Below are positions 23,404 through 32,045 of a DNA stretch of 64,000 nt, one piece after another. The stretch spans positions 78,495 through 142,494 of the forward strand of contig JBEKSY010000004.1 in NCBI GenBank assembly GCA_049516595.1, read 5' to 3'. Every line of letters starts with the position of its first letter. Position 1 is the stretch's first letter. Origin of the DNA: JBEKHT01 sp049516595. Its GTDB lineage: Bacteria > Chloroflexota > Anaerolineae > Anaerolineales > RBG-16-64-43. The position numbers and the translations under genes were made by a program. The notes beneath the pieces are model-generated. The model was not told the origin of the DNA, made no database searches, and saw nothing but the letters and a program-made list of their open reading frames with translations.

Positions 23404-23736
23404 ACTTTCTCAGGCCCAGCCCAATCATGGCGCTCCGCATTCCGACCCTCCGGGTGGCGGCATCGCTTCCATTTCCGACGACAGTGAATGGGAATTCCCC
23501 GCGGGTCAGGTCCTCACGGAACGGGTCATGCGGTCGGGCAAAGGCTTAGAAATCCGCCCAAGAGGTAACCAGCCTGGTCCATTGGAGTGGGTCCTTGCGG
23601 AGACTGGGCCGGACTCTTGGAAAGGGGTGAGGCAAGGTTCGAGCCGGACCCTCGGGCTCGAGGCCGTTGCAAGGCGAACCGAGGAGGTCAATGAAGCGAC
23701 TCGGAGGAGCCGGAAGACCAGACTGGAGCCCAGAGA

Positions 23737-24222
23737 ATGCCGATGCCCCAGCAACGATTGGAGGAAGGAAAATTGTCTTCAATCAAGAATACCATCGAAG
23801 GTTGGTCTAGTGGCTCGCTTCCACCCCCGATAGCCAAGCTGTTGGGTATCTCCCTCAGGGAGTGGAAGGAAGGAGAATCCACGTTAGAAATGCGGGTCGG
23901 CTCTACCTACCACAACCCGCTCGGCACGGTCCACGGTGGTATCCTGTGCGACCTGTCGGATGCTGCGATGGGAACGGCTGTCGCCTCCCTGCTGAATCCG
24001 GGTGAGACCTTCACCACGATCGAGCTGGCGGCCCACTTCTTCTTTTCCTTGAAGGAAGGTCTCATCACAGCGCGTGCCAAAGTCCTCCGCAAAGGGCGGA
24101 CGATCGCCTTCGTCGAATGCGACGTGACTGACGAGACAAACCAGCTCATCGGGAAGTTCAGCTCGACCTGCCTGCTGAGATCAGGGGAGAAGCGAGAGAA
24201 TCACAAACCAACTCAGGCGTAA
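23737..24222 (+). CDS. PaaI-family hot-dog acyl-CoA thioesterase
   Basis: The protein (161 aa from ATG 23737) is a single hot-dog domain of the PaaI/DUF4442 group, expected to hydrolyse an acyl- or aryl-CoA thioester. The family motif is NPLGTVHGGILCDLSDAAMG (HGG with downstream Asp), followed by GETFTTIELAAHFFF and ARAKVLRKGRTIAFVECDV. The true start may be TTG at 23773, because GGAGGAAGG lies immediately upstream of it while the ATG has no ribosome site; that would give 149 aa. It stands alone, with no pathway genes nearby. Confidence 0.88.
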   Translation: MPMPQQRLEEGKLSSIKNTIEGWSSGSLPPPIAKLLGISLREWKEGESTLEMRVGSTYHNPLGTVHGGILCDLSDAAMGTAVASLLNPGETFTTIELAAHFFFSLKEGLITARAKVLRKGRTIAFVECDVTDETNQLIGKFSSTCLLRSGEKRENHKPTQA

Positions 24223-24380
24223 TCTGCGCCGCCAGGCAACTTGGACTCGGCCGCGAGAGCGAAAGGCACAACCGTTGACCTGGGCGGTACGAGAATCGAG
24301 GAGCGGTGCCAGCTCTTGCGTTTCATGGGCCGGCAACCCGCAGGCGCACCGACGCCAGGGCCTATTCACGGATTGGCTTG

Positions 24381-25277
24381 ATGGCCACCCTTGTTGAACC
24401 GGTCGATGAGCACAACCTGGGAGACTTCCTGCAGTACTGCCATCAGTACGGCCCGGTGCACGATGACTCCTATCTGCCGGGTCGGGACTTTGCTGTCAAC
24501 CTGGATCACCCCTCGTACCTGCTGCTTGAAGATGGAAAGCCAGCGGGCGCGGTATCCCTGATCCGTGGCATGGCCCATCGCCAGGCCAGACGGGGCAGAT
24601 TCTCCGTTTTTCACTCGCTCATCCCCTCGGCTCGAGCCTACTCCCAGCTCTACCAAGCCATCAGCGCGCACTTTGAGAGCCTCGACCGGGTCTTCTTGTT
24701 CGTCCCTCGGGACAGGCAAGACACAAGGAGTACCCTCGTTGAGTTGGGGTTTGAGGTGGAGCGGACCTCCTTCGTCCTTTGCCTTGAAAACCCCCGACCC
24801 CATTCGGTAGAATTCGGGGAAGGGTTCTCGGTGGTTTCCCTGAAGCCGAATGACTTGCCTAGGATAGGCGAGTTTGCCGACACCACGAACAGTGACTTTC
24901 GTGACGTGGCTGGCCACATGGACCTATCCCGGGCGGACGTGAGGGGATGGTTCTTGGGACCTTCCTCTCTCGAGAATGGGATTTCGTTGTTGTGCCACGA
25001 TGGCGAACCCATCGGGAGCGTGTGCATCTTGCGGGGTTTCGGGAACCAAGCGGCCTCAGAAATTACCGCCCTGAGCGTGTCAAATGCGTTTCGGGGCCAG
25101 GGGCTGGGTCGGCGCCTTCTTCGATGGGCCGTCAACTTTTCAATGTCCAGTGGACGGAAGCCCATTTACCTTTCCATGAACGGCGAAAACGATTCCGCCC
25201 TGCGGCTCTACCTTTCAGAGGGATTCATCCTCAAGAAGACCGTAGACTGTTACGAGAAGGACGTTCGAGATGCCTAG
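24381..25277 (+). CDS. GNAT-family N-acetyltransferase (double-domain)
   Basis: The 298-aa protein looks like two GNAT folds in tandem. The C-terminal one has acetyl-CoA-binding motif A ALSVSNAFRGQGLGRRLL near residues 228-245 (R/Q-x-x-G-x-G/A) and the late motif NDSALRLYLSEGF. The N-terminal half is divergent (HPSYLLLEDGKPAGAVSLIRG). Acceptor substrate unknown. ATG 24381 is chosen because upstream in-frame residues are Arg-rich and unrelated; no strong ribosome site is visible. It is followed after 124 bp by a lipoprotein gene. Confidence 0.88.
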   Translation: MATLVEPVDEHNLGDFLQYCHQYGPVHDDSYLPGRDFAVNLDHPSYLLLEDGKPAGAVSLIRGMAHRQARRGRFSVFHSLIPSARAYSQLYQAISAHFESLDRVFLFVPRDRQDTRSTLVELGFEVERTSFVLCLENPRPHSVEFGEGFSVVSLKPNDLPRIGEFADTTNSDFRDVAGHMDLSRADVRGWFLGPSSLENGISLLCHDGEPIGSVCILRGFGNQAASEITALSVSNAFRGQGLGRRLLRWAVNFSMSSGRKPIYLSMNGENDSALRLYLSEGFILKKTVDCYEKDVRDA

Positions 25278-25401
25278 GATTGCGTTTGACCCTTGCCTGG
25301 CTGCCTCGGGCCCGGAGCAACCGGGGTGGTGGCGGTTGTGCGCCATTTCGCCAGGCGACCGGCTATGCCGCGTTGGTCATGGGATCAGGGAGGTTGGGGG
25401 C

Positions 25402-25887
25402 ATGAAGACTCGATTGGGTAGGACATGGGCAATCGTCGCCATGTTCGTGCTGAGTGGCTGTGGCACGATCCGACCGCCCTGGCAGCGATCCGCGACGGTC
25501 ACCGTGATGTTTGACCTGGCTGGGGGTGGCTCCGGCTTCTCCCTCTCGGTCTATGCTCAGGAGGTTCGCACGGGCAAGACGTATTATGAACTGTACTCTT
25601 CAGGTGCCCATGGAGGGGTCATCCTTCCCACCTCGGGGCCTCTCACGTTCTCAGTGGATGCTCCAGGCACCTACATCTTCTACGCCAACATGATTAATGC
25701 GCCCGAGGACTACCATTTCGGGGCCACGGGGTGCGGGCCCGGGCCCGAGTGCGCCTCCTCCGACCTGAAAGCGATCGATGTTTCGCCGGGACACAGCTAC
25801 GAAATCTACTTCAGTGATCGGTCGGGCGAGCGGCATGCACCCGTCCCAACCCCTCATGCGCCCGTTACGGTGCCATGGCAGAGATGA
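25402..25887 (+). CDS. Lipoprotein of unknown function
   Basis: This 161-aa protein starts at ATG 25402 behind GGGAGGTTGGGGGC. It has a type II signal peptide with lipobox VLSGC, cleaved before Cys at about residue 20. The mature part contains beta-rich sequence (VTVMFDLAGGGSGFSLSVYA, PGTYIFYANMINAPEDYHFG) with a possible disulfide pair in TGCGPGPECASS. No family recognised. Probably exported and membrane-anchored. Confidence 0.75.
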   Translation: MKTRLGRTWAIVAMFVLSGCGTIRPPWQRSATVTVMFDLAGGGSGFSLSVYAQEVRTGKTYYELYSSGAHGGVILPTSGPLTFSVDAPGTYIFYANMINAPEDYHFGATGCGPGPECASSDLKAIDVSPGHSYEIYFSDRSGERHAPVPTPHAPVTVPWQR

Positions 25888-26268
25888 GGGACTCGACATT
25901 GAAGGATCGAGAAGGCGTGCGACTTGCTTGTCTCATCCCAGGCCATGGGACCTCCCGGAAGTGGCCTCCTTGCCCTACTGGGGCGAGGCCCGGTCGCATC
26001 CGAGAGTCTGGGCCCGGCCCCCGCTCCGCCAGACCCACTTCCTGATGCAATGGCCGAGGTCATCTTGACTTGGATGCAGGCTTGTCCTACATTGAAAATA
26101 TGACCGGTTCGGCCCCACCGAACTCATTGGGTGCGACCCCCGCTGGGATGGGCCATTCGCCGAATGGCCCCGGGGAGGGAGGCGCTCTCGGGCCAATGCC
26201 TTGCCAGGCAGGCAACCGTTCTTGGAGAATGAGCTTGTCAAGAGATGTACGAGGAGGTGATGATAACC
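25888..26268. other. Gap holding only a promoter candidate
   Basis: No coding frame is supported. The segment contains the promoter candidate listed at 26065-26093 and the ribosome site of the LUD gene at its end. Confidence 0.4.
26065..26093 (+). promoter_or_regulatory. Promoter candidate for the LUD gene
   Basis: TTGACT (26065-26070), a 17-bp spacer and TACATT (26088-26093) lie about 175 bp upstream of the LUD-domain start. Confidence 0.5.
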
Positions 26269-26892
26269 ATGAGCAACGCAAACCCTCCCACCGCCCTGCG
26301 GATCGCCAATGTGGTCAAGGCTATCGAGAGCCGGGGAGTGACTGTCGTCCCTGTCCAGACCAAAGAGGCCGCGCTGTCTGCAATCGTCAATCTGATCCCG
26401 GCCGGAGCCACCGTGATGACCGGAGCCTCCCTCACCCTTCGAGAGATCGGCTTTGATGAGCTGCTCAAGTCTGGGAAACACGCCTGGCGCAACCTGAAGG
26501 CTGAAATCGTCGCCGAGAAGGATCCCTCCAAGCAAGCGCGATTGCGCAAGGAGGGCACTCTGGCGGACTACTTCTTGGGCAGCGTCCACGCCATCGCCGA
26601 AACGGGGGAGATCGTCATTGCCAGTGCAACCGGGAGCCAAATCGCGCCCTACGCCTCCTCCAGCAGCCATGTCTTGTGGGTGGCAGGAACCCAAAAGATA
26701 GTGCCCACGCTCCAGGACGCGCTTCAACGGGTACGCGAGCAAGTCCTGCCCCATGAAGACCAACGGATGAAGAAGGCCTTTGGCGAGAATTCCGGCAGTT
26801 TCATCGGGAAGCTCCTCATCTTCGAGCGCGAGGCGCCCTACCTCCATCGAAGCGTGACGCTCGTCTTGATCCAAGAAGCGGTAGGAGATTAG
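26269..26892 (+). CDS. LUD-domain protein (LutC/YkgG-like)
   Basis: The 207-aa protein is a LUD (DUF162) domain, related to LutC of the lactate-utilisation complex LutABC. Typical stretches are IESRGVTVVPVQTKEAAL, PAGATVMTGASLTLREIGF, GTLADYFLGSVHAIAETGEIV and the terminal Ile-rich HRSVTLVLIQEAVGD. ATG 26269 is chosen because a strong GGAGGTGAT lies about 11 nt upstream. In-frame ATGs at 26245 and 26260 are possible. No LutA or LutB genes are in the window, so it is probably a stand-alone LUD protein with an unassigned role. Confidence 0.85.
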   Translation: MSNANPPTALRIANVVKAIESRGVTVVPVQTKEAALSAIVNLIPAGATVMTGASLTLREIGFDELLKSGKHAWRNLKAEIVAEKDPSKQARLRKEGTLADYFLGSVHAIAETGEIVIASATGSQIAPYASSSSHVLWVAGTQKIVPTLQDALQRVREQVLPHEDQRMKKAFGENSGSFIGKLLIFEREAPYLHRSVTLVLIQEAVGD

Positions 26893-27253
26893 GCCGGCCC
26901 ACCGCGATCGGGCAACTCGCACCAGGCAATCTGGGAATGGGCCTTTCGCGATCCTGGTGGGTCCTTCACCGAGTCGCACACACCTGGAGGGTCGGACCCA
27001 GGCGTCGACGCGCTCGAGCCCGACGGCCTCAGGCGGCGTGAGCAACCTCGCAACCCTATTCCCCCGGCCTCGAGGGCGGAAGGGCCTCTTACCTTCTGGC
27101 GGGTCTATCCAGTAGCGTGATCTTCGTCCGGCTGGATGCCTTCCTCGATGGAAACCCGATGGCGCGGCGCCCTGCGGAGCCCTATCTGCCCGTCACGCGG
27201 AAGTGGCTCAACATACCTGCGCCGCCGCGGGCGAATTCCCGTAAGGGATCGCC
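26893..27253. other. Gap, nothing recognised
   Basis: No gene, RNA or promoter can be supported in this 360-bp segment. Confidence 0.4.
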
Positions 27254-27487
27254 TTGGCTGGCATCTCTTGGCCTCTCCGGCCGGCCTTGCCGGGCAACTC
27301 AGCGGTCGGAAAGGCAATCTCCTTCGCACTCCTGGGATGGTTTTTCCGCGTCCTGATGGCCGCACTCTCCCAGGGGGTCAGCTTTGAACTTTCCCTTCCG
27401 ACAGTACTCGATTCGACCACGGCAGGGTTGCTCGACATGCTGGCCCTCGGGCTTTCCTCTGCCCTGGCTTTTGAATCCTTATCCTGA
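27254..27487 (+). other. Possible membrane-protein remnant
   Basis: A 77-codon frame has two hydrophobic segments, KAISFALLGWFFRVLMAA and DMLALGLSSALAF. These resemble small two-helix membrane proteins, but the N-terminal part is not protein-like and no ribosome site is seen. It may be a truncated remnant. Confidence 0.25.
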
Positions 27488-27559
27488 GAACGTGCCCCCA
27501 TCGCCGGCGGGGCTCCGCCGCCCTGGAGGGCAATCGGTTCACGAGGGGCGAGCGAGGAG

Positions 27560-27565
27560 TATAAT
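27560..27565 (+). promoter_or_regulatory. -10 box for cobalamin-riboswitch transcript
   Basis: TATAAT at 27560-27565 lies just before the riboswitch. TTCACG at 27538-27543 with a 16-bp spacer is a weak -35. Confidence 0.6.
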
Positions 27566-27571
27566 CAGCCG

Positions 27572-27727
27572 CAGGACACAATTGAACAGTCTGCAGCTCT
27601 GGCGCCCGATCCCCCGGATGGGCGGGCTTAATGGCGAAGCCGGTAACAGTCCGGCACTGTCGCGCAACTGTGGGCACGGTTCTCGGGTAAGACCGTGCGA
27701 GTCAGGTCGACCACCAGGCTGCGGTTC
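27572..27727 (+). promoter_or_regulatory. Cobalamin riboswitch
   Basis: The core of the B12 riboswitch is clear: AAGCCGGTAACAGTCCGG with CACTGTCGCGCAACTGTG at about 27637-27672, then a hairpin GGGCACGGT/ACCGTGC and GAGTCAGGTCGACC at about 27699-27713. It precedes a BtuF-like lipoprotein gene, and a terminator hairpin (27783-27818) follows as the expression platform. Adenosyl- or other cobalamin should repress the gene. The outer limits are approximate. Confidence 0.9.
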
Positions 27728-27782
27728 CGCAACGCCTCGCAGGAAGGGGAAGGGACCACGGGCAAGTCGACCCTCGCAACCC

Positions 27783-27818
27783 AGATCCTCTGTCTGCTGA
27801 CAGGGGATCTCCTTTTGT
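27783..27818 (+). terminator. Riboswitch-controlled intrinsic terminator
   Basis: AGATCCTCTGTC (27783-27794) pairs with GACAGGGGATCT (27799-27810) with loop TGCT and one G-T pair, followed by CCTTTTGTGT. It lies between the cobalamin aptamer and the BtuF start codon. Confidence 0.85.
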
Positions 27819-27865
27819 GTCACCCTCCTGCCTGTGAGCCGTGTTCAGCCCAAAAGGAGACTCCC

Positions 27866-28849
27866 ATGTTCAAGGCGCGATTCCTGCTCCAGGCAGTCGT
27901 CCTGGCACTGTTTCTTGGGGCTTGCACCGCAGGAGGCACGGCCCCAAGTCCCTCTACTTCGACCCCTGCTCCTTCCGCCACTCCGCTGTCGCCGACCCCC
28001 ACTCTGCCCCCCACCCCGATCGCCGTCCAGGACGGCTCAGGCCAGACCGTTCGACTGACACACCCGGCGACACGGATCGTTTCGCTGGCTCCTTCCAACA
28101 CCGAAATCCTTTTCGCGATCGGGGCAGGCAGCCAGATGGTTGGCCGGGATGAGTTCTCCGACTACCCTACCGAGGCCAAATCGCTGCCCAGCATCTCGAC
28201 CTCGATGGGAACCCTTAACACTGAGGCGCTAGTTGCCCTGCAACCGGACCTGGTGCTCGCGGCACCCATCCTGGCCCCCGAGCAGATCCAGACCCTACGC
28301 AACCTGGGTCTCACGGTCTTCCTGGTTCCCAACCCAACGGACTTTGACGGGCTGTACCAGAATCTCGCGAATGTTGGCGCGCTCACGGGTCGGGGGGATG
28401 AGGCGCAGGCCCTGGTGAGCCGGTCTCGTCAGCGGGTCGCGGCCGTCGAACAGGTGATCTCAAAGGCGACCTCGAAGCCCAAGGTCTTTTACGAACTGGA
28501 CGGATCGGACCCGGGCAAGCCCTGGACGGCTGGGCCCGGCAACTTCATTGACCTGATCATTCGGGTGGCAGGCGGCCAGAACGCGGCCGCAGGTCTCCAG
28601 GAGGCCTATGCCCAGATCAGTGTGGAAGAGTTGCTGAGCCAAAACCCGGATGTGATCATCCTGGGGGACACCGCCTATGGAATCACGGTGGCGTCCGTGG
28701 AAGCGCGCCCCGGCTGGAATGTCATGAATGCGATCAAGAACAACGCGGTGGACCCGTTCGATGACAACCTGGCAAGCCGGCCGGGCCCGCGTCTGATCGA
28801 CGGGCTCGAGGCGATGGCCAAGCTTGTCCACCCGGAGCTGTTCAAGTAG
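27866..28849 (+). CDS. btuF: Cobalamin ABC transporter substrate-binding lipoprotein (BtuF-like)
   Basis: The 327-aa lipoprotein has a signal peptide with lipobox FLGAC, a Thr/Pro/Ser-rich linker (about residues 24-52) and a periplasmic-binding fold of the BtuF/FhuD type: RIVSLAPSNTEILFAIGAG, MVGRDEFSDYP, VALQPDLVLAA, EELLSQNPDVIILGD. ATG 27866 follows AAAAGGAGACTCCC; a longer open frame starts inside the riboswitch and is rejected. The upstream cobalamin riboswitch gives strong support for corrinoid binding. No btuC or btuD lies downstream; the next gene is convergent mutM, overlapping by 8 bp. The permease and ATPase must be elsewhere. Confidence 0.92.
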   Translation: MFKARFLLQAVVLALFLGACTAGGTAPSPSTSTPAPSATPLSPTPTLPPTPIAVQDGSGQTVRLTHPATRIVSLAPSNTEILFAIGAGSQMVGRDEFSDYPTEAKSLPSISTSMGTLNTEALVALQPDLVLAAPILAPEQIQTLRNLGLTVFLVPNPTDFDGLYQNLANVGALTGRGDEAQALVSRSRQRVAAVEQVISKATSKPKVFYELDGSDPGKPWTAGPGNFIDLIIRVAGGQNAAAGLQEAYAQISVEELLSQNPDVIILGDTAYGITVASVEARPGWNVMNAIKNNAVDPFDDNLASRPGPRLIDGLEAMAKLVHPELFK

Positions 28850-29690
28850 CCTGGGCGGAGCCCGTTCCCCGGATGAGACCACCGGGTTGGCAGTTCCTGC
28901 AGAAGTTGGTGATCCGCTGATTGGCGGTAATGGAGGAAATAGGGGTTCCGCAGCGCGGGCAGGCCTGCCCTGCTCGCATGTGGACTGAGAAGAAGTCGCG
29001 GGGCTTCAGATGGATGTCCTCGCCCATTTCGGCTCGCACCTTATCCACCGACTCCAAGAGCGTCGTCCGCATCGCCCGGTAAAGGCGCTCGACTTCCTCA
29101 TCCTGCAGGCTCTTGCGCTTGCGATACGGGTGAATCCCCGCGGCCCAGAGGATTTCGTCGGCATAGGCATTGCCGATCCCTGCGATGAAATCGGCCCGCG
29201 TCAGGATGCCCTTCACCTCACCGCGGTAGCGGCGAATCCTCGTTTTGAAGTCATCCAGGAGGATCTGGAGCGCATCCGGACCCATCTCGCCAAAGGTTGG
29301 GATCGCCTCCAGGTCCCGCGTCAGGTAGAGCTGCCCCATTTGCTTGGCGTCCACATAGCGTAACTCCTGCTCCGGCTGACCCAACCGGAAGACGACCAGG
29401 ACCGGCCCGGCTTTCTTCGTTTGGGGCGGGCATAGCTGAAAGCGACCCATCAGTTTCGGGTTCACGGCCAGCCACAAACCCGCTGCCAATTCGAAGAGCA
29501 GAAACTTGCCACGCCGGGTGACACCCCGGACCTCTTTGCCGCCCAGGGCTTCAGTGAAACCCTGGCCGGTCAGGTCGCGGATCACGATGGATCCGCCCTT
29601 GGGCGCAACTTCGACACGCTGGATGACGCGCCCAACCAGCCGTCGGGTGAGGACCTCTCTCACAACCTCAAGCTCGGGAAGCTCAGGCAT
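28842..29690 (-). CDS. mutM: Formamidopyrimidine-DNA glycosylase (Fpg/MutM)
   Basis: The 282-aa enzyme removes oxidised purines such as 8-oxoguanine and nicks abasic sites. Catalytic Pro2 and Glu3 are in MPELPELEVV, Lys62 in RRGKFLLFE, and the helix-two-turn-helix has IAGIGNAYADEILWAAGIHP. The C-terminal zinc finger is CPRCGTPI...TNFCRNCQPGG with four Cys. Length is normal. It is convergent with btuF, their ends overlapping by 8 bp. No strong ribosome site is seen before the ATG at 29690 (CCCTGATG context). Confidence 0.95.
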   Translation of the reverse strand: MPELPELEVVREVLTRRLVGRVIQRVEVAPKGGSIVIRDLTGQGFTEALGGKEVRGVTRRGKFLLFELAAGLWLAVNPKLMGRFQLCPPQTKKAGPVLVVFRLGQPEQELRYVDAKQMGQLYLTRDLEAIPTFGEMGPDALQILLDDFKTRIRRYRGEVKGILTRADFIAGIGNAYADEILWAAGIHPYRKRKSLQDEEVERLYRAMRTTLLESVDKVRAEMGEDIHLKPRDFFSVHMRAGQACPRCGTPISSITANQRITNFCRNCQPGGLIRGTGSAQAT

Positions 29691-29783
29691 CAGGGAGAGA
29701 CCAAATGACTGCCGGCAGGCAACATCAATGGGGGCCGGGCCCTCGCCTAGCCGTTACAGAAGATGGGGAAGTTGGGTGGGCGT

Positions 29784-30047
29784 TCAGCTCTCGGCGGTGA
29801 TGCGGAAGACAGAATCTCCAGGTCGCACCTTCTGCTTGACCTGCACCGCGACCTCCTGCCCCGCTTTCACCTCCGTCACGGGCTGATGCTCGATTTGCAT
29901 CGAGGTAATCTCTTGCTCGAAATCGGAGTTCTTGCCCAGGAAGTGGAGCTCCTCGCCGAGCTTCAGATCCCGGGTCAGCTTGAGCACCGCCACGCTTGCC
30001 CGATCGTAGTAATGGGTCACCTCTCCGATGCGCTCGCCGCTAGGCAT
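29784..30047 (-). CDS. EF-Tu domain 2-like small protein
   Basis: This 87-aa protein is a single beta-barrel like domain 2 of translation factors (annotated elsewhere as translation elongation factor-like protein). Visible features are GEVTHYYDRASVAVLKLTRD, LKLGEELHFLGKNSDFEQEI, and TSMQIEHQPVTEVKAGQEVA. ATG 30047 is preceded by GGGGAGGAGAAT. There is no GTPase domain. Function unknown; it may bind RNA or the ribosome, but this is inference. It lies just upstream of mutM on the same strand. Confidence 0.85.
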   Translation of the reverse strand: MPSGERIGEVTHYYDRASVAVLKLTRDLKLGEELHFLGKNSDFEQEITSMQIEHQPVTEVKAGQEVAVQVKQKVRPGDSVFRITAES

Positions 30048-30215
30048 ATTCTCCTCCCCGGCCGCCATACGCTCCGGCCCTCCAGCTCGAACAGCCAATC
30101 CTCATAGGATTGTACAACGGTCCCCCAATGGCTGGGTTGCATTTCGCTACTTGTCAAGGATCTCGAGCGGCCGAGCTGATGGTTGGGCTAGGCTTGAGCC
30201 TCAAGGGGTCGCTTG

Positions 30216-30722
30216 TCAGGAACCACCTCGGCACGCTCGTTTGGCAATACGGGCGTAGGCAACGACTCTTCCCCAATACGGTCTGCTGCCTTGTGGGTCG
30301 AGATGGAATGACAAACACTCCTCACCAATCCCTGCGCTGACCGAGGCGATCAGCGAAAGGGGGAAAACCGGACGAGGGATGATCAAAGGGGATCCGGCGG
30401 CGACAAAAACCCGGTCCATCAAGACGAGCAGGCTTCTGAGAGCCAGCCCGAGGAGGGCGGGCCACAGCAGCCAACTCTGCCAACCGGCCCCTTCACGAAA
30501 AACCCCGGGCAGTCCCAGCCTGCGGGCAAAGCCAAAACCCGAAATCCCGAAGACCACATACAGGATAAGAACTCCGCCTCCCTCCCCAAGCCCGATCAGC
30601 CAGCGCGCGGTCGCTGCCATGACGGGGGACGGGGTCTGATTCGAGAGGAGCAGTTGTTCAAACGGGACAAATGCGTAGGCGACAAAGGCCAGGAGAGCAT
30701 AGACGAGGAGCAGGATCACCAA
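30216..30722 (-). pseudogene. CPBP-type membrane protease, C-terminally degraded
   Basis: The 168-codon frame starts at TTG/GTG 30722-30717 and has four hydrophobic segments followed by SLIASVSAGIGEE, which resembles the first motif (EExxxR) of CPBP/CAAX proteases. Right after GEE the sequence becomes polar and unrelated (CLSFHLDPQGSRPYWGR), and the Arg and later His motifs are missing. A frameshift or deletion near 30320 is likely. Only a non-functional fragment remains, unless the product has another role. Confidence 0.5.
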
Positions 30723-30830
30723 TAGGCTGATCTGCCTCTAGTTGTTAGCGAACAAGCTTCATCCCTCCCGAGTGGACCAGCCCCCCGTGAAGGCGGCCTG
30801 GGGCGCACGACTTGAAAGGGGACTCTCTTC

Positions 30831-31802
30831 CTAGCGAACGGCTCGGGACAGTTGGTCCAGGCGAGCCATCTCTTCGTCTGACAGCTTGAATCCCATGGCT
30901 CCCGCACTTTCTTCGGCCTGGCGGACTTTCGTGGCCCCCGGAATGGCGACGAGCGCCTCTCCGTGAAAGTGGATCAGCCAGTTTAGGGCAACTTGAGCGG
31001 GTGTGGCCCGATAGCGGGCCGCGATCTCCTCGAGCGCGTTGACCAGAGGCCGAGTCCGCTCGAGATTGTTGCGGATCATCGCTCGGACCCGAATCGACGG
31101 CCGAGAGACCAGGTCGGGGTCCTTGTGGTACTTTCCGGTCAGCAGGCCGGAAGCCAAGGGCGTGTAGGCCACGACGGTCACTCCCAGCTCTTGGGCCGTC
31201 TCCAGAACTCCATTGGACTCGATCTCGCGCCGAAGCAGGCTATAGCGGACCTGGTTGACTGCCAGCGGCAATCCCCGCTTCTCCAGCTCTTTGTAGGCCC
31301 GCCGCATTCGCCCGGCATTGAAATTGCTCACTCCCACTGAGCGGATCTTACCGGCCTCGACCAGGTCCGCCATGGAATCCATCTCAGATTCCGGGGAGGA
31401 GAAACTCCACGGTTGGTGGATCATGTACAGGCTGATGCTGTATCCTTCCAAGAAGCGGATGCGGTTGCCGATCGTGCGCGGTATGTTGGCGGCCGTCCTG
31501 AAGATGGGAAGCCACTTGGTCGCCACGACGACTTCAGCGTCCGATTGGCCTGCCGCCTTGAGCGCCCTCGCCAGCGACCGCTCGGAAATGCCCCCGCCAT
31601 ACATTTCCGCGGTATCAAAGAAGTTGATGCCTCCCTCAAGAGCGGCCTTCACGATGGCATTCTTGTCCTCCTGCGGGATCACCGGGAACATGGAGCCCAT
31701 TAACCCTCCCCCTCCGGAAAACTCCATCACCCCCAACCCGATTGGCGAGACGCGGATACCCGTTTTCCCAAGCGGCCTCTTTTGAATTGTTGGTTCCGTC
31801 GC
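30831..31802 (-). CDS. Aldo/keto reductase
   Basis: The 323-aa TIM-barrel NADPH-dependent oxidoreductase has the catalytic tetrad Asp64 and Tyr69 (FFDTAEMYGG), Lys97 (ATKW) and His130 (YMIHQPW). Typical later motifs are VGVSNFNAGRM, VNQVRYSLLRR, YTPLASGLLTGKY and AIPGATKVRQAEESAGA for NADP binding. Start at 31802 is chosen (MATEPTIQKRPLGKTG); the longer frame to 31847 adds unrelated residues. It is divergent from the marR gene, with about 240 bp between them that includes the marR promoter. Confidence 0.92.
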   Translation of the reverse strand, partial: ATEPTIQKRPLGKTGIRVSPIGLGVMEFSGGGGLMGSMFPVIPQEDKNAIVKAALEGGINFFDTAEMYGGGISERSLARALKAAGQSDAEVVVATKWLPIFRTAANIPRTIGNRIRFLEGYSISLYMIHQPWSFSSPESEMDSMADLVEAGKIRSVGVSNFNAGRMRRAYKELEKRGLPLAVNQVRYSLLRREIESNGVLETAQELGVTVVAYTPLASGLLTGKYHKDPDLVSRPSIRVRAMIRNNLERTRPLVNALEEIAARYRATPAQVALNWLIHFHGEALVAIPGATKVRQAEESAGAMGFKLSDEEMARLDQLSRAVR

Positions 31803-32010
31803 CATTGCTACGCCTCCAAGAATGTCCAGTCCAGCGATGTCCCCCAATCCCTACTTTACTCCCTTCCAGGGGATGCGCCTCGCCAGCGAGCAAGGCCGCT
31901 GAAAACCCAATCTGCCTAATGCCGACTCGATGCGCTCAACCGTCGGCCATCCCGGCCCCTGGCCCGTCCCTCCAGGATCCTTGTTCCCGCGCCACAGGGG
32001 GACCCGGCCT

Positions 32011-32039
32011 TTGACAAAGTTGATAAAGGGCTATATAAT
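32011..32039 (+). promoter_or_regulatory. Full-consensus sigma-70 promoter of marR, probable leaderless start
   Basis: TTGACA (32011-32016), exactly 17 bp, then TATAAT (32034-32039), both perfect. The ATG of marR begins at 32046, 6 nt after the -10, so the transcript should start at the start codon. No ribosome site exists. Confidence 0.85.
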
Positions 32040-32045
32040 ACAGTC

